From Robertmurraya dakarensis (lineage in GTDB: Bacteria; Bacillota; Bacilli; Bacillales; Cytobacillaceae), in contig NZ_LT707409.1 of assembly GCF_900156875.1 (NCBI RefSeq), positions 2,003,957 to 2,067,956 of the forward strand: a stretch of 64,000 bases of DNA, given 5' to 3'. Below the pieces are notes generated by a model. The model was not told where the DNA came from and did no database searches. It saw nothing but the letters and a program-made list of their open reading frames with translations. This document shows, piece by piece, positions 17,899 through 27,174 of this stretch; the first letter of the stretch is position 1; each line of letters opens with the position of its first letter. Both the position numbers and the translations under genes were made by a program.

Positions 17899-17907
17899 AT
17901 TATAACA
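17899..17907 (-). promoter_or_regulatory. Extended -10 promoter of panBCD
   Basis: TGTTATAAT on the minus strand (TG-n-TATAAT) with no clear -35 element; transcription would begin near 17892 and include the Pan-like leader. Confidence 0.6.
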
Positions 17908-17941
17908 GATTTATTAGGCTCTTACTATAAAAAAATATAAA

Positions 17942-18925
17942 TTATTCTGTTAACTCTATATCAGCCGAATAGATTTGATGTATCTTTCCATCATTATCTT
18001 TAATTAACAGTACTCCATCTTCCGTAATTCCGATGGCTTTCCCATATATATTTCCAGACAGTGTTCTGGCATTGATCATTTTTCCAATGCTGACTGCATA
18101 GCTTTCCCATAACAATTTAACTGGGGAGAAGTCTTTTTCCAAGTATAGCAAATAAAGTTTTTCTAATTTGCTAAATAGACTGCGAATTAAATCCGCACGA
18201 TTAAAGAGTTCCCCTTTTTCAATGGAAAGTGAAGTTGCTATTGACCTAAGCTCTTCAGGGAAATCCTGCAGCTGTTGATTAACATTTATGCCGATACCGA
18301 TAATAACGGAATGAATGGTATCAGCCTCTGCTTGTAATTCGGTTAAAATGCCTGTTACTTTCTTGCCGTTTATTAGAATATCATTTGGCCATTTAATTTC
18401 AGGTGTTAACCCTGTACATTCTTCAATAGCCTGTACTACCGCCACCGCTGTTAAAAGTGTAAGCTGTGGAGCTTTCGGGATTGGCAGTTTGGGTCTCAGG
18501 ATAATGCTCATCCAAACCCCAGTAGATTTTGGAGAATGCCAATGCCTCTGCATTCTCCCTCTTCCAGAAAGCTGTTCTTCAGCAATTACAACCGTTCCCT
18601 CAGATGCATTTTCAAGTCCAAGCTGATGAGCAATCTTTTGCGTACTTTCAACACTTTCTTGATAGTGAATATTCTGGCCGATAAAAATAGTATTTAAGCC
18701 TAATCGAATTTCATCCTGAGAAACCTTCTCAGGAATTTTCACAATTCGATATCCTTTTCTTCTAACCGCCTCTAATTCGAAGCCTTCTTTCCGCAATTCT
18801 TCAATATGCTTCCATACGGCTGTTCTTGAGCATCCAACAATATCCGCTAGATGCTGTCCCGATAAATATTGATCACGATTTTCAGCAAAGGCATCCAACA
18901 GTTTTTTTCTTAGCTCTGATTGCAC
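17942..18925 (-). CDS. birA: Bifunctional biotin ligase / biotin operon repressor
   Basis: 327-residue BirA. An N-terminal winged helix (about 5-65, YLSGQHLADIVGCSRTAVWKHIEELR) binds the bio operators; the central ligase domain (80-260) activates biotin to biotinyl-AMP and transfers it to carboxylase carrier proteins. The biotin loop reads GRGRMQRHWHSP, followed by KWPNDILINGKKVTGIL and IIGIGINVN; the C-terminal SH3-like domain follows. The start is a GTG with GGGAGTGG upstream, overlapping the cca stop by 16 bases. Confidence 0.95.
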   Translation of the reverse strand: MQSELRKKLLDAFAENRDQYLSGQHLADIVGCSRTAVWKHIEELRKEGFELEAVRRKGYRIVKIPEKVSQDEIRLGLNTIFIGQNIHYQESVESTQKIAHQLGLENASEGTVVIAEEQLSGRGRMQRHWHSPKSTGVWMSIILRPKLPIPKAPQLTLLTAVAVVQAIEECTGLTPEIKWPNDILINGKKVTGILTELQAEADTIHSVIIGIGINVNQQLQDFPEELRSIATSLSIEKGELFNRADLIRSLFSKLEKLYLLYLEKDFSPVKLLWESYAVSIGKMINARTLSGNIYGKAIGITEDGVLLIKDNDGKIHQIYSADIELTE

Positions 18926-20112
18926 TTAAACAACCACTCCCTTATACCTTCTCTAGTATTATCTGTTTCTTTTATCAACACGGCTTCTTCAATTTTTACA
19001 AGGGTTTCTTCTACCCAAGGACCACCTCTTTGATCAAACCATTGTATTAGGTCCTTGCCTGTTACAGCCAGGTCGCTTCTCTTTTGGATAGGCATAGATG
19101 TCAGCATTTGTTGGAGTGCTTGTAATACGCCGTTATCATCCCGATCAGTTAAGCTATGATAAAGTTTTTCCGTGCTCATGACTAAATCAGGCTGTGCTTT
19201 GTAGGCATGAACGATAGTCCATTGTTGCTTAAGCCTGAAATCCAGCCAAATCAAGCCTTTTTTGATTCTTTTGATCTTTTTGACTGGCTGTTTCCACTTC
19301 CTTAAAAACATGTCAACATCACTAATTGCTATTTGTAAATGATGCAGTAGTAACACCCAATGTTCTTCACTGGACAAACTTCGGTCTCCAGCTACTTTTA
19401 GAAAATCATAAAGAGCTTCCCGCTTCCCGTAAAGACCTGGCAAATATTGATATAACCCCGTATCTAATAAGATTTTAAGAGCATTTCTGCTATTTCTTCC
19501 AAGCAGCAGCTTTTCAAATTCTACAGCTATTCTTTCTATCGCAATATGCTTTAATAAGGAACCGTATACTTTCAGTGCTTTGTAGGTCATGATTTCAATA
19601 GAGAAGGATAATTGACTGACAAAACGAACTGCTCTCATCATCCTCAAGGCATCCTCTTGAAATCTTTCTTTCGGTTCTCCTACCGTACGAATAACTTTTG
19701 CCTCAATATCTTTTTTACCATTAAACGGATCAAGCATAACGCCGCTCTTATCCATCGCAATCGCATTCATCGTGAAATCTCTGCGCATTAAATCCTCATT
19801 TAGAGATCGAACGAAGGAAACCTCATTCGGTCTCCTAAAATCACTATACTCGGATTCCGTACGAAAAGTTGTCACTTCGTATGTACTGCCTCCATAGATG
19901 ACTACTACCGTACCATGCTCAATCCCTACATCTACAGTATTGTTAAATATTCCCATAACTTCATCAGGAGTTGCAGATGTTGCAATATCTACATCGTGTA
20001 TCTCTTGGTTTAACAAAAGATCCCTGACCGAACCGCCAACAAAATAGGCCTGGTATCCTGCTTTTTCAATTTTTTCTAAAATGGGCAATGCTTGTTTAAA
20101 GGCTTGTATCAT
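18910..20112 (-). CDS. cca: CCA-adding tRNA nucleotidyltransferase
   Basis: 400-residue class II CCA-adding enzyme that builds or repairs the 3' CCA end of tRNAs. Head domain: [12 protein letters not shown] with metal-binding Asp40 and Asp42 in HDVDIA, then [12 protein letters not shown] and RRPNEVS. The neck motif [15 protein letters not shown] and a helical tail follow, as in Gram-positive CCA enzymes. It overlaps bshA by four bases (ATGA) and birA by 16, so the three are translationally linked. Confidence 0.96.
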   Translation of the reverse strand: MIQAFKQALPILEKIEKAGYQAYFVGGSVRDLLLNQEIHDVDIATSATPDEVMGIFNNTVDVGIEHGTVVVIYGGSTYEVTTFRTESEYSDFRRPNEVSFVRSLNEDLMRRDFTMNAIAMDKSGVMLDPFNGKKDIEAKVIRTVGEPKERFQEDALRMMRAVRFVSQLSFSIEIMTYKALKVYGSLLKHIAIERIAVEFEKLLLGRNSRNALKILLDTGLYQYLPGLYGKREALYDFLKVAGDRSLSSEEHWVLLLHHLQIAISDVDMFLRKWKQPVKKIKRIKKGLIWLDFRLKQQWTIVHAYKAQPDLVMSTEKLYHSLTDRDDNGVLQALQQMLTSMPIQKRSDLAVTGKDLIQWFDQRGGPWVEETLVKIEEAVLIKETDNTREGIREWLFKCNQS

Positions 20113-21251
20113 AGCAGCTCACCTTTTTTTAATAACTCAAAATAGAGATTTTCATATTGTTCTACAATGATTTCTGCTTTGAACTTTTCCTGAACAAGGT
20201 TAAGTGACCGTCTAGAAAAATATTGGTGCAGCTTTGCATCAGATAAAAGGGCGACCGCCTTGGCTGCAATCTCTTGTATATCGCCTAATTCACATAAGTA
20301 TCCCGTTTCCCCATCCACAATGACCTCAGGAATTCCGCCAATATTTGTCCCAATACATGGTACACCGCAAGCCATTGCCTCTAATGCCACTAGTCCAAAG
20401 CTTTCTTTTTCTGATAGCAGCAGCATCAGATCACTAATAGAGTATAGCTCCTCAACATTTTCTTGTTTGCCTAAGAAGAGTACCTTATTTGTTATCTCAA
20501 GTTCCCTTACTAATCTCGTGACTCCGCGCATTTCAGGACCATCACCGATCAGCAGCAGCTTTGCATCTATTTCCTTAGAGATTTCTGCAAAGGCTCTGAC
20601 GACATCTTGAACACGTTTTACTGGTCTAAAATTACTAACATGAATAATAACCTTCTCATCAATTCTAATTCCTAACTCTTCCTTGAGATATGCAGAATTA
20701 CGAACTTGATACACTCGTTCATCAATAAAATTATAAACAGGTATAATTTTCTTTTTTGGACGAATTAGATCATATGTTTGCTGTATCAGTGAATTTGATA
20801 CAGCAGTCACTACATCGGACTTTTCAATCCCAAATCTAATTGCATCCGTTAAAGAAAGATCATATCCTAATACGGTAATATCCGTTCCATGCAGAGTTGT
20901 CACAATTTTGATGTCCTTGCCGCTCATCTGTTTAGCGAGTATGGCACAAACAGCATGCGGAATGGCGTAATGAACATGAAGAAGATCAAGGTTTTCGCTA
21001 TTAATAACCTCCGCCATCTTACTCGCCAGGGCAATGTCGTATGGTGGATATTGAAACACCGAATATTGATTTACTTCTACTTGATGGTAATAGATGTTGT
21101 GGTACATTTTTTTCAAGCGAAAAGGGAGACTAGATGAGATGAAATGGATTTCATGACCTTTCTCTGCCAGCATTTTCCCAAGCTCAGTGGCAACAATACC
21201 AGAACCTCCCACTGTTGGATAGCACGTAATCCCGATTTTCAATTTATTCAT
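20109..21251 (-). CDS. bshA: N-acetyl-alpha-D-glucosaminyl L-malate synthase
   Basis: 380-residue GT4 retaining glycosyltransferase of the BshA type, which transfers GlcNAc from UDP-GlcNAc to L-malate, the first step of bacillithiol synthesis. Motifs: [55 protein letters not shown], and the nucleotide-sugar region [22 protein letters not shown] with the EX7E glutamates. The gene lies between mgsA and cca. In B. subtilis the deacetylase gene bshB1 sits between mgsA and bshA; here only 51 bases separate them. Confidence 0.95.
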   Translation of the reverse strand: MNKLKIGITCYPTVGGSGIVATELGKMLAEKGHEIHFISSSLPFRLKKMYHNIYYHQVEVNQYSVFQYPPYDIALASKMAEVINSENLDLLHVHYAIPHAVCAILAKQMSGKDIKIVTTLHGTDITVLGYDLSLTDAIRFGIEKSDVVTAVSNSLIQQTYDLIRPKKKIIPVYNFIDERVYQVRNSAYLKEELGIRIDEKVIIHVSNFRPVKRVQDVVRAFAEISKEIDAKLLLIGDGPEMRGVTRLVRELEITNKVLFLGKQENVEELYSISDLMLLLSEKESFGLVALEAMACGVPCIGTNIGGIPEVIVDGETGYLCELGDIQEIAAKAVALLSDAKLHQYFSRRSLNLVQEKFKAEIIVEQYENLYFELLKKGELL

Positions 21252-21302
21252 TTTACATCTCCTACGCTGTACTAACGGACCCTTCCAAAGGGCGTCTCAA
21301 AC

Positions 21303-21734
21303 TCATTTTTTGAAATCTTTACTTGCCTCTGCATTTCTTTCAGCAATGATTTCCCGCCATGATATATCCCCGCGTTCAAGACCTTTAATAATAATTTCAG
21401 CTGTTCCCATATTGGTCGCAAGCGGCACAGCATATACATCACATAAGCGAATCAATGCGGATACGTCTGGTTCATGCGGCTGGGCCGTTAATGGGTCTCT
21501 GAAAAATAAAACGACATCCATTTTATTTTTTGCTATCATGGCACCAATTTCTTGATCCCCTCCTAAGGGACCGGATTGGAAACGATGTATAGTAAGACCA
21601 GTTGCTTCCATTATTCGCAATCCAGTTGTGCCTGTAGCAAATAGGGTATGATCCTTGAGGATTTCCGTATATGCCATAGCAAACCGTACTAAGTCATCTT
21701 TTTTCTTATCATGTGCGATTAAGGCGATGTTCAC
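21303..21734 (-). CDS. mgsA: Methylglyoxal synthase
   Basis: 143-residue enzyme that turns dihydroxyacetone phosphate into methylglyoxal and phosphate, a glycolytic bypass used when phosphate is short. [10 protein letters not shown] with His8, [13 protein letters not shown] (phosphate binding), [11 protein letters not shown] with the catalytic Asp60, [12 protein letters not shown] with Asp80, His87 and Asp90, and TNMGTAE are all present. The start is GTG after GGAGGGGACAAA. It follows dapB by 11 bases in one operon. Confidence 0.97.
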   Translation of the reverse strand: MNIALIAHDKKKDDLVRFAMAYTEILKDHTLFATGTTGLRIMEATGLTIHRFQSGPLGGDQEIGAMIAKNKMDVVLFFRDPLTAQPHEPDVSALIRLCDVYAVPLATNMGTAEIIIKGLERGDISWREIIAERNAEASKDFKK

Positions 21735-21745
21735 TTTGTCCCCTC

Positions 21746-22546
21746 CTATTCAAGAATATTTTCCAATCCATAAACAAATGTATCAATCTTCATAACCGTA
21801 TCAACTGAAAGCTTTACACCCGACATGAAAGAAGCACGATTATAGGAATCATGGCGAATTGTTAAAGCTTGTCCTTCTGATCCAAACATCACTTGCTGAT
21901 GGGCGATTAAGCCTGGAAGTCGAACAGAATGAATATGCATCCCCTCCATGTTTGCTCCCCTTGCACCAGAAATCGTTTCCTTTTCATTTGGATGACCCTG
22001 CTGCTTCTTTTCTCTAACTTCCGCAATCATTTCCGCAGTTTTAACAGCCGTACCGGACGGAGCATCAAGTTTTTGATCATGATGCAATTCAAGTATTTCC
22101 ACATCCCCAAAGTATTTTGCAGCCATTTGAGAGAATTTCATCATTAACACCGCACCAACAGCAAAGTTTGGGGCAATAATACAGCCGATTTGTTTTTCCT
22201 GACAAATGGTTTCAAGCTCTTGTAAATCCTCTTTCGTGAAGCCTGTTGTACCAACTACCGGCCTCACACCATGTTGTAGAGCTGTTCTAGTATGGTGCAT
22301 CCCTACTTCAGGTGTTGTTAAATCGATTAACACATTCGCCTGCACGTCTGTTAAACAGGATTCAATGTCTTCGTATACAGGTACAGATATCCCGGTAAAC
22401 CCTTCTATGTCACTAAGTTGTTTACCTCCATGCTTATAATCCAGGACCGCAGCCAGCTCATAATTCTCCGTTGTAGTCACTAGGTTTACTGCCTCTTTTC
22501 CCATTCTTCCTCTTGGTCCTGCAATAATGACTTTTACTTTTGCCAT
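21746..22546 (-). CDS. dapB: 4-hydroxy-tetrahydrodipicolinate reductase
   Basis: 266-residue DapB of the diaminopimelate/lysine pathway, which also feeds dipicolinate synthesis in spores. The NAD(P) Rossmann motif is AGPRGRMG (9-16). LDLTTPE-like [25 protein letters not shown], and the catalytic [15 protein letters not shown] with His155, His156 and Lys159 follow. Full length. GAGGAGTGAGGAGAA precedes the ATG and overlaps the ypjD stop region. Confidence 0.97.
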   Translation of the reverse strand: MAKVKVIIAGPRGRMGKEAVNLVTTTENYELAAVLDYKHGGKQLSDIEGFTGISVPVYEDIESCLTDVQANVLIDLTTPEVGMHHTRTALQHGVRPVVGTTGFTKEDLQELETICQEKQIGCIIAPNFAVGAVLMMKFSQMAAKYFGDVEILELHHDQKLDAPSGTAVKTAEMIAEVREKKQQGHPNEKETISGARGANMEGMHIHSVRLPGLIAHQQVMFGSEGQALTIRHDSYNRASFMSGVKLSVDTVMKIDTFVYGLENILE

Positions 22547-22552
22547 TTCTCC

Positions 22553-22894
22553 TCACTCCTCATTCTGATCTATTTTCGTCCAGCGATCTTTATCTCTGGT
22601 ATTAAATTTTTTCATTACCGTATCATGAGCATGTTGTAAATCAATATTCAAAGAATTTGCAAAGCAGGTTAGGACAAATAAAACATCGCCTAACTCTTCT
22701 TCAATTGATTTCTCATCCTCTGACCCTTTTTTTGGTTTCTCACCATAGTAATGATTAACTTCGCGTGCCAGTTCCCCGAGCTCTTCTGTCATTCTTGCCA
22801 TCATTGCCAGCGGGCTAAAATAACCCTCTTTAAACTGGCTTATGTATGTATGTACCTCAGCCTGCATGTCTTTGAGGCTTTTTTCTTTCTCCAT
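22553..22894 (-). CDS. ypjD: MazG-type nucleotide pyrophosphohydrolase YpjD
   Basis: 113-residue single-domain MazG-like protein. The metal-binding Glu/Asp pattern is visible: MTEELGELAREVNHYYG (EELGE) and later SIEEELGDVLFVLTCFAN (EEELGDVL), which bind Mg and hydrolyse non-canonical dNTPs to monophosphates in this family. The exact substrate is unknown. First gene of ypjD-dapB-mgsA-bshA-cca-birA; AGGTGGAATAG precedes the ATG. Confidence 0.9.
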   Translation of the reverse strand: MEKEKSLKDMQAEVHTYISQFKEGYFSPLAMMARMTEELGELAREVNHYYGEKPKKGSEDEKSIEEELGDVLFVLTCFANSLNIDLQHAHDTVMKKFNTRDKDRWTKIDQNEE

Positions 22895-23044
22895 CTATTC
22901 CACCTCACTTAATATGATTGCTTCATGAACGGGCATAATAGATTATATTATATCATTTTTCATGTTAGCTAATTGCCTGTTTGATTACAAACATTTTATG
23001 AAATTTGTAGAAAGAAGATATCAATTTCTTTTTGTTAACAAATG

Positions 23045-23073
23045 TTGCCATTCTGGAATTCGTCTTATATAAT
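23045..23073 (+). promoter_or_regulatory. Sigma-A-type promoter of the ypjC-like gene
   Basis: TTGCCA, 17-base spacer, perfect TATAAT, 48 bases before the start codon of the plus-strand YitT-family gene. Confidence 0.7.
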
Positions 23074-23120
23074 ATAAACGCTTTAATGGCATACACAAAA
23101 TAGGGATAGGAGGGCAATAA

Positions 23121-23990
23121 ATGCCATTTGGTCTAAAGTTTAAAAATACGTTTTTCATTATACTAGGGGCCGCCATTTACTCTTTTGGAATCGTTCATTT
23201 TAATATGCAAAATAATCTGGCAGAAGGTGGATTTACAGGAATTACATTAATGCTTTATTTCATCTTCAATTGGGATCCATCCTATACCAATCTCCTCCTA
23301 AACATCCCGCTATTTTTTATTGGTTGGAAACTATTAGGCAGGAATGTCTTTCTCTATACGATCATCGGCACTGTCAGCGTTTCGGTATTTCTATGGATTT
23401 TCCAGCGTTTCATGATTCACATTCCACTATATGAGGATTTAGCTCTTGCCGCGCTATACGCAGGAGTCTTTATTGGAATTGGATTAGGGATTATCTTTCG
23501 GTACGGTGGAACAACTGGGGGAGTCGATATTATTGCGAGGCTAGTCCAGAAATATGTTGGCTGGAATATGGGTAAAACAATGTTCCTATTTGATGCTGTT
23601 GTGATTACCCTTTCTCTGCTTACATATTTATCCTATAAAGAAGGCATGTACACATTAGTCGTTGTTTTTGTCGGTGCAAAGGTCATTGATTTTATGCAGG
23701 AAGGAGCCTATTCTGCACGCGGAGCCATGATCATATCTGATAAAAATGATGAAATTGCCACAAAAATTTTAGAAGAGATGGATCGTGGAGTAACCGTTCT
23801 TAAAGGTCATGGATCCTTTACAAAACAGGAAAGAGAAGTACTGTACTGTGTCGTAGGAAGAAATGAAATAGTTAGATTAAAAAACATTATTACAAACGTA
23901 GACCCTTTTGCTTTCGTTTCTGTCACAGTCGTACATGACGTGCTGGGGGAGGGATTTACGTTAGATGAAAACAAAAAACCTATTGAATAA
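23121..23990 (+). CDS. ypjC: YitT/YpjC family membrane protein (DUF2179)
   Basis: 289-residue integral membrane protein of the YitT family. Five or six hydrophobic helices lie in residues 8-200, with the conserved GGFTGITLMLYFIF and RYGGTTGGVDIIARLV segments. The soluble C-terminal DUF2179 domain is at ~205-285 (GAMIISDKNDEIATKILEEM, RGVTVLKGHGSFTKQ, EREVLYCVV). Function is not established for the family. The position next to ypjD-dapB matches ypjC. A sigma-A-like promoter and a terminator bracket it, so it is monocistronic. Confidence 0.85.
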   Translation: MPFGLKFKNTFFIILGAAIYSFGIVHFNMQNNLAEGGFTGITLMLYFIFNWDPSYTNLLLNIPLFFIGWKLLGRNVFLYTIIGTVSVSVFLWIFQRFMIHIPLYEDLALAALYAGVFIGIGLGIIFRYGGTTGGVDIIARLVQKYVGWNMGKTMFLFDAVVITLSLLTYLSYKEGMYTLVVVFVGAKVIDFMQEGAYSARGAMIISDKNDEIATKILEEMDRGVTVLKGHGSFTKQEREVLYCVVGRNEIVRLKNIITNVDPFAFVSVTVVHDVLGEGFTLDENKKPIE

Positions 23991-23997
23991 ACGAAAG

Positions 23998-24025
23998 AAG
24001 ACAGCCAATCAAGATTGGCTGTCTT
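23998..24025. terminator. Bidirectional terminator after ypjC
   Basis: Thirteen-base arms AAGACAGCCAATC / GATTGGCTGTCTT with a two-base loop, T-rich on the plus side, between the convergent ypjC and zinc peptidase genes. Confidence 0.85.
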
Positions 24026-24033
24026 TATATATA

Positions 24034-24711
24034 TTAATCATCACTCTGCATACCAGTGAAAATGAGGAGTAATCGAACTAATTCGAGAACCGCTACAAGT
24101 GCAGCAGCAACATATGTCAGCGCAGCTGCGTTTAACACCTTTCGTGTTTCTCTTTCTTCATCATTTCGTATAACCCCTAATGAAACCACCTGTTCCATTG
24201 CCCGGTTTGATGCATTGAATTCCACAGGCAATGTGATAATTTGAAATAAAACCGCGGCAGCCATAAAGGCAATCCCTAATAAGAGCATCCCGCTCAACTG
24301 AGCAAATATCCCAATCAAAATAAAAATCCAAGAAAGATTAGAGCCAAGATTCGCAACTGGAACTAGGGCGTGGCGGAAACGCAAAAATGCATAATCCTGC
24401 CCATCTTGAATCGCGTGTCCGACTTCATGGGCAGCAATGGCAGCAGCAGCCACTGAGTGACCATGATAGTTATTAGTCGATAGTCGTACCGTTTTTGAAC
24501 GAGGATCATAATGATCTGTTAAATGTCCATGTGTCTCTACAACATCAACATGGTATAGTCCATTGCTATCTAGGATTCTTCTGGCTACTTCTGCCCCTCT
24601 CATCTGAGATGAAGAAGCGACTTGAGAATATTTCTTGTATGCTCCCTTGACCTTAAATTGAGCCCATAACGGAATGATCATAATTAGCACGAAATAAATG
24701 ATAAATGACAT
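24034..24711 (-). CDS. YugP-like membrane zinc metallopeptidase
   Basis: 225-residue member of the neutral zinc metallopeptidase family represented by B. subtilis YugP. A first membrane helix lies at the N-terminus, then GAEVARRILDSNGL, HYDPRSKTVRLS, and the zinc motif AAHEVGHAIQD (His95, Glu96, His99), followed by two or three more helices with LPVEFNASNRA and LNAAALTYVAAALV. The substrate is unknown. Start taken at the second in-frame ATG, which has GGAGGAG upstream; the first ATG contains that site and has none of its own. B. subtilis has no such gene at this locus. Confidence 0.88.
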   Translation of the reverse strand: MSFIIYFVLIMIIPLWAQFKVKGAYKKYSQVASSSQMRGAEVARRILDSNGLYHVDVVETHGHLTDHYDPRSKTVRLSTNNYHGHSVAAAAIAAHEVGHAIQDGQDYAFLRFRHALVPVANLGSNLSWIFILIGIFAQLSGMLLLGIAFMAAAVLFQIITLPVEFNASNRAMEQVVSLGVIRNDEERETRKVLNAAALTYVAAALVAVLELVRLLLIFTGMQSDD

Positions 24712-24789
24712 GGTTGTTAGTATCTCCTCCATAAAATGTTCTTACTATAAGTTTATTAAGATGGGGTTTGGATGTCAAACAAAAACACT

Positions 24790-25578
24790 TTACATACGGG
24801 TTTTCTGTCGTTCAATTTCTTTTTCACCTTTATATTTTCTCCATCCCACATAAGATAATGTAACAACAATGATACTTCCTGTTGTAATGATTACCCACCA
24901 CAAAGATGGATCTGCTTCATCTTCTGTCACTCCATCAAATAGATCCTTAAGGTTCTGTTCCAATAAACCCAACTCTTCCTGACTAGCCGGTTCTGCAAGC
25001 ACTTGAGGACGATATTGATCGATATAACTTACACGAGTATCGATTTCTTGGACCTTATCAAACGAAACATCTAATTTCATACTAGGATAAATGACCTCAT
25101 ACAAAACCAAAAAGGAGTTTAAATGGGAATGGAATTCCCCGCTATCCCCTTTTATAGCAGCTTCCTTCATTCCAGCAAATACAGTCATAATCGGTTCTTC
25201 CATATCTGTCCATAGCGGCTGATTTGAAGACGTCACTGCATCAATGGCTAACCGAAATTTTGTCATTGTATTCATTCGCTGTATATGATTCATATCAGGA
25301 CTAGCCATCGCTTCTACAGCTTCATTATGTGCAGTAGTAACAATTCGGAGCTCGTCCATCGAGAAAGTTTGGTGGTCCATTGTGTATGTTAGAAATTGAT
25401 CGGAAAAGTAATCTAATAGTTTTTTAGCATCATCATAGCGAGAGGACTTTACTAATTGTAAGGCCTCGTCCGAGATTTGATCAAGCTTATCAATTGACGA
25501 TAAGGAGTGTTCTGCATTTATAGAAATGGGTGCTAGTAAAAGTAGCATGATTGACAAAATAGCTGCCATTAATTTCAT
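24790..25578 (-). CDS. ypjB: Sporulation protein YpjB
   Basis: 262-residue exported protein of the YpjB sporulation family. A signal peptide is at ~1-22 (KLMAAILSIMLLLLAPISINA). A helical extracytoplasmic domain follows, then a C-terminal membrane helix at ~228-246 (WWVIITTGSIIVVTLSYVGW) and a basic cytoplasmic tail. In B. subtilis ypjB belongs to the mother-cell sigma-E regulon; its molecular role is unknown. A possible sigma-E promoter lies upstream. It is preceded by AGGGGGGACAAGA and sits beside ypjA. Confidence 0.88.
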   Translation of the reverse strand: MKLMAAILSIMLLLLAPISINAEHSLSSIDKLDQISDEALQLVKSSRYDDAKKLLDYFSDQFLTYTMDHQTFSMDELRIVTTAHNEAVEAMASPDMNHIQRMNTMTKFRLAIDAVTSSNQPLWTDMEEPIMTVFAGMKEAAIKGDSGEFHSHLNSFLVLYEVIYPSMKLDVSFDKVQEIDTRVSYIDQYRPQVLAEPASQEELGLLEQNLKDLFDGVTEDEADPSLWWVIITTGSIIVVTLSYVGWRKYKGEKEIERQKTRM

Positions 25579-25606
25579 TCTTGTCCCCCCTCATATTACT
25601 ACTTAA

Positions 25607-25636
25607 ATCGTATGAGGAGATGGACAAGGTTAGACC
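25607..25636 (-). promoter_or_regulatory. Candidate sigma-E promoter of ypjB
   Basis: CATACGAT (near the CATACAAT consensus) with GGTCTAA about 15 bases upstream, 29 bases before the ypjB start. The -35 match is partial. Confidence 0.35.
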
Positions 25637-25652
25637 AAAAATTTATACTGTG

Positions 25653-26249
25653 TTATATTTTGATCGATAAAGACAATCGGTCTTTTCTTAAAACAAAGTA
25701 ATATGCAGTGGCTAAAGACAAGATACTGAGCCAGAATGTAAAATAACCAATATGTGGTATGTAATCATCCAGCATATGATACTGCGGCATCATAAAGTAT
25801 ACATAATCAATCACATCATTATGTAAAGTCCAAATTGCTGTAACAATAAGATGCCAAACTTTAAATCGATAAAAAGGAGCATATAAGATACCCTGAATCG
25901 CCATTGCTCCATGTGAGAACATCAGCATCAATCCAGCTCCATCAAGCTCCCCTGATATAATGAATACTAAACCATTCATAACAACCGCCCAAATTCCATA
26001 CTTCACCAGCGTTACAATCGCTAACGCTTCAAACAATGGCCAATTTCTGCCTAGTAAAAAAGCGAGAAGCACAAACACAAAAAACAGGCTAGCAGTTGGA
26101 CTATCTGGAACAAATAGCAAAAAGATAGGCGGAGTTTCTACTAATTGATACCGATACCAATAGTATCCGTAAGCAGTACCGAGGAAATTAACTATAAATA
26201 GGAGCATTAAAACGGAACGATTAGCTAAAATTGAATAAATCCACTTCAA
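25653..26249 (-). CDS. ypjA: DUF1405 membrane protein YpjA
   Basis: 198-residue integral membrane protein of the DUF1405/YpjA family, with about six hydrophobic helices, a GTAYGYYWYRYQL segment after helix 1, PDSPTASLFFVFVLLAFLLG, and WTLHNDVIDYVYF near the C-terminus. Function unknown. The start chosen is TTG at 26249, six bases after AGAGGTG; a GTG three codons earlier has a poorer site. It precedes ypjB and follows qcrC, as in B. subtilis. Confidence 0.82.
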   Translation of the reverse strand: MKWIYSILANRSVLMLLFIVNFLGTAYGYYWYRYQLVETPPIFLLFVPDSPTASLFFVFVLLAFLLGRNWPLFEALAIVTLVKYGIWAVVMNGLVFIISGELDGAGLMLMFSHGAMAIQGILYAPFYRFKVWHLIVTAIWTLHNDVIDYVYFMMPQYHMLDDYIPHIGYFTFWLSILSLATAYYFVLRKDRLSLSIKI

Positions 26250-26317
26250 ACATTTCACCTCTTTTTAAATAAATATCACACACTAATAGATAAATCATAC
26301 ACCAATACATCCATTAA

Positions 26318-26350
26318 AAAAAAGCCGACGATGTCTCGCCAGCTTTTTTT
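26318..26350 (-). terminator. Terminator of the qcrABC operon
   Basis: AAAGCTGGCGA / TCGTCGGCTTT stem with G-T pairs and a four-base loop, followed on the minus strand by TTTTTTTT. Confidence 0.85.
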
Positions 26351-26355
26351 ATATA

Positions 26356-27126
26356 CTACTCGCTTTTTAACCCAGAGATAAATTCTGCCAGTGTTTGTAA
26401 CTCTTCATCACTGCCAGTAAATAAACCGCCTGGCATAGCGCCTCTACCATTCTTAGCAATCTCTGCTACTTCTTCAGGTGCTAAACCTGTATCAATAAGA
26501 GCAGGAGCTGCCGGGCCGCCTTGAAGCTCTCCTCCATGACATGTTATACAGCCATTTGCTTCAAGAAGTTGATATCCTTCTGCAGAAGTATCAATTTCAA
26601 CTTCTGCCACGATTTTACCTTGCTCTGCAGCTGCTTCCCAGTCATGCATGGCAACGGATTCCCAAGTAAGATATGTAATTCCAGCTAGAGCTAGTAACAT
26701 AAATCCAGTTGCTAGTGGTCGCTTAGAAGGACGTCTTTCTGGTCCACGATCGATGAATGGAGCTAATAATAGAGCTCCAAATGCTAGTCCTGGAATAACG
26801 AGAGCTCCAATAACATTATATGGACCTGAAGCGTACGCGTATTTTAGCAATTGGTATAAGAATAAAAAGTACCAGTCAGGCAGTGGAATATATGCCGTAT
26901 CACTCGGATCCGCAATTTTCTCAAGCGGAGATGGATGAGCGACTGTTAAACATAAAAAACCTACTAAGAAAACAGCACCAACTAACCATTCCTTTAAAAG
27001 GAAGTTAGGCCAGAAAGCTTCTGTTTTGCCTGGGTATTCCGAATAATCTTTCGGGATATTCGGCTTACGTCCATCGGCGGGAACACGTGAGTCCCCTACG
27101 AACTTCAAACCTTTTCCACGATGCAT
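26356..27126 (-). CDS. qcrC: Menaquinol:cytochrome c reductase, cytochrome b/c subunit
   Basis: 256-residue QcrC, a fusion of subunit IV of the b6f/bc1-type complex with a c-type cytochrome. It starts MHRGKGLKFVGDSRVP. Three membrane helices follow (about 40-60, 95-115, 130-150), then an outside-facing cytochrome c domain with the haem site C-I-T-C-H and a Met ligand region RGAMPGG. It carries electrons from menaquinol toward cytochrome c oxidases. The ATG at 27126 after GGAGGGGGAC matches the family start. Confidence 0.96.
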   Translation of the reverse strand: MHRGKGLKFVGDSRVPADGRKPNIPKDYSEYPGKTEAFWPNFLLKEWLVGAVFLVGFLCLTVAHPSPLEKIADPSDTAYIPLPDWYFLFLYQLLKYAYASGPYNVIGALVIPGLAFGALLLAPFIDRGPERRPSKRPLATGFMLLALAGITYLTWESVAMHDWEAAAEQGKIVAEVEIDTSAEGYQLLEANGCITCHGGELQGGPAAPALIDTGLAPEEVAEIAKNGRGAMPGGLFTGSDEELQTLAEFISGLKSE

Positions 27127-27174
27127 TGAGTAGTCCCCCTCCTTCAATCATGTAATATTTAAATAAACATTTTC

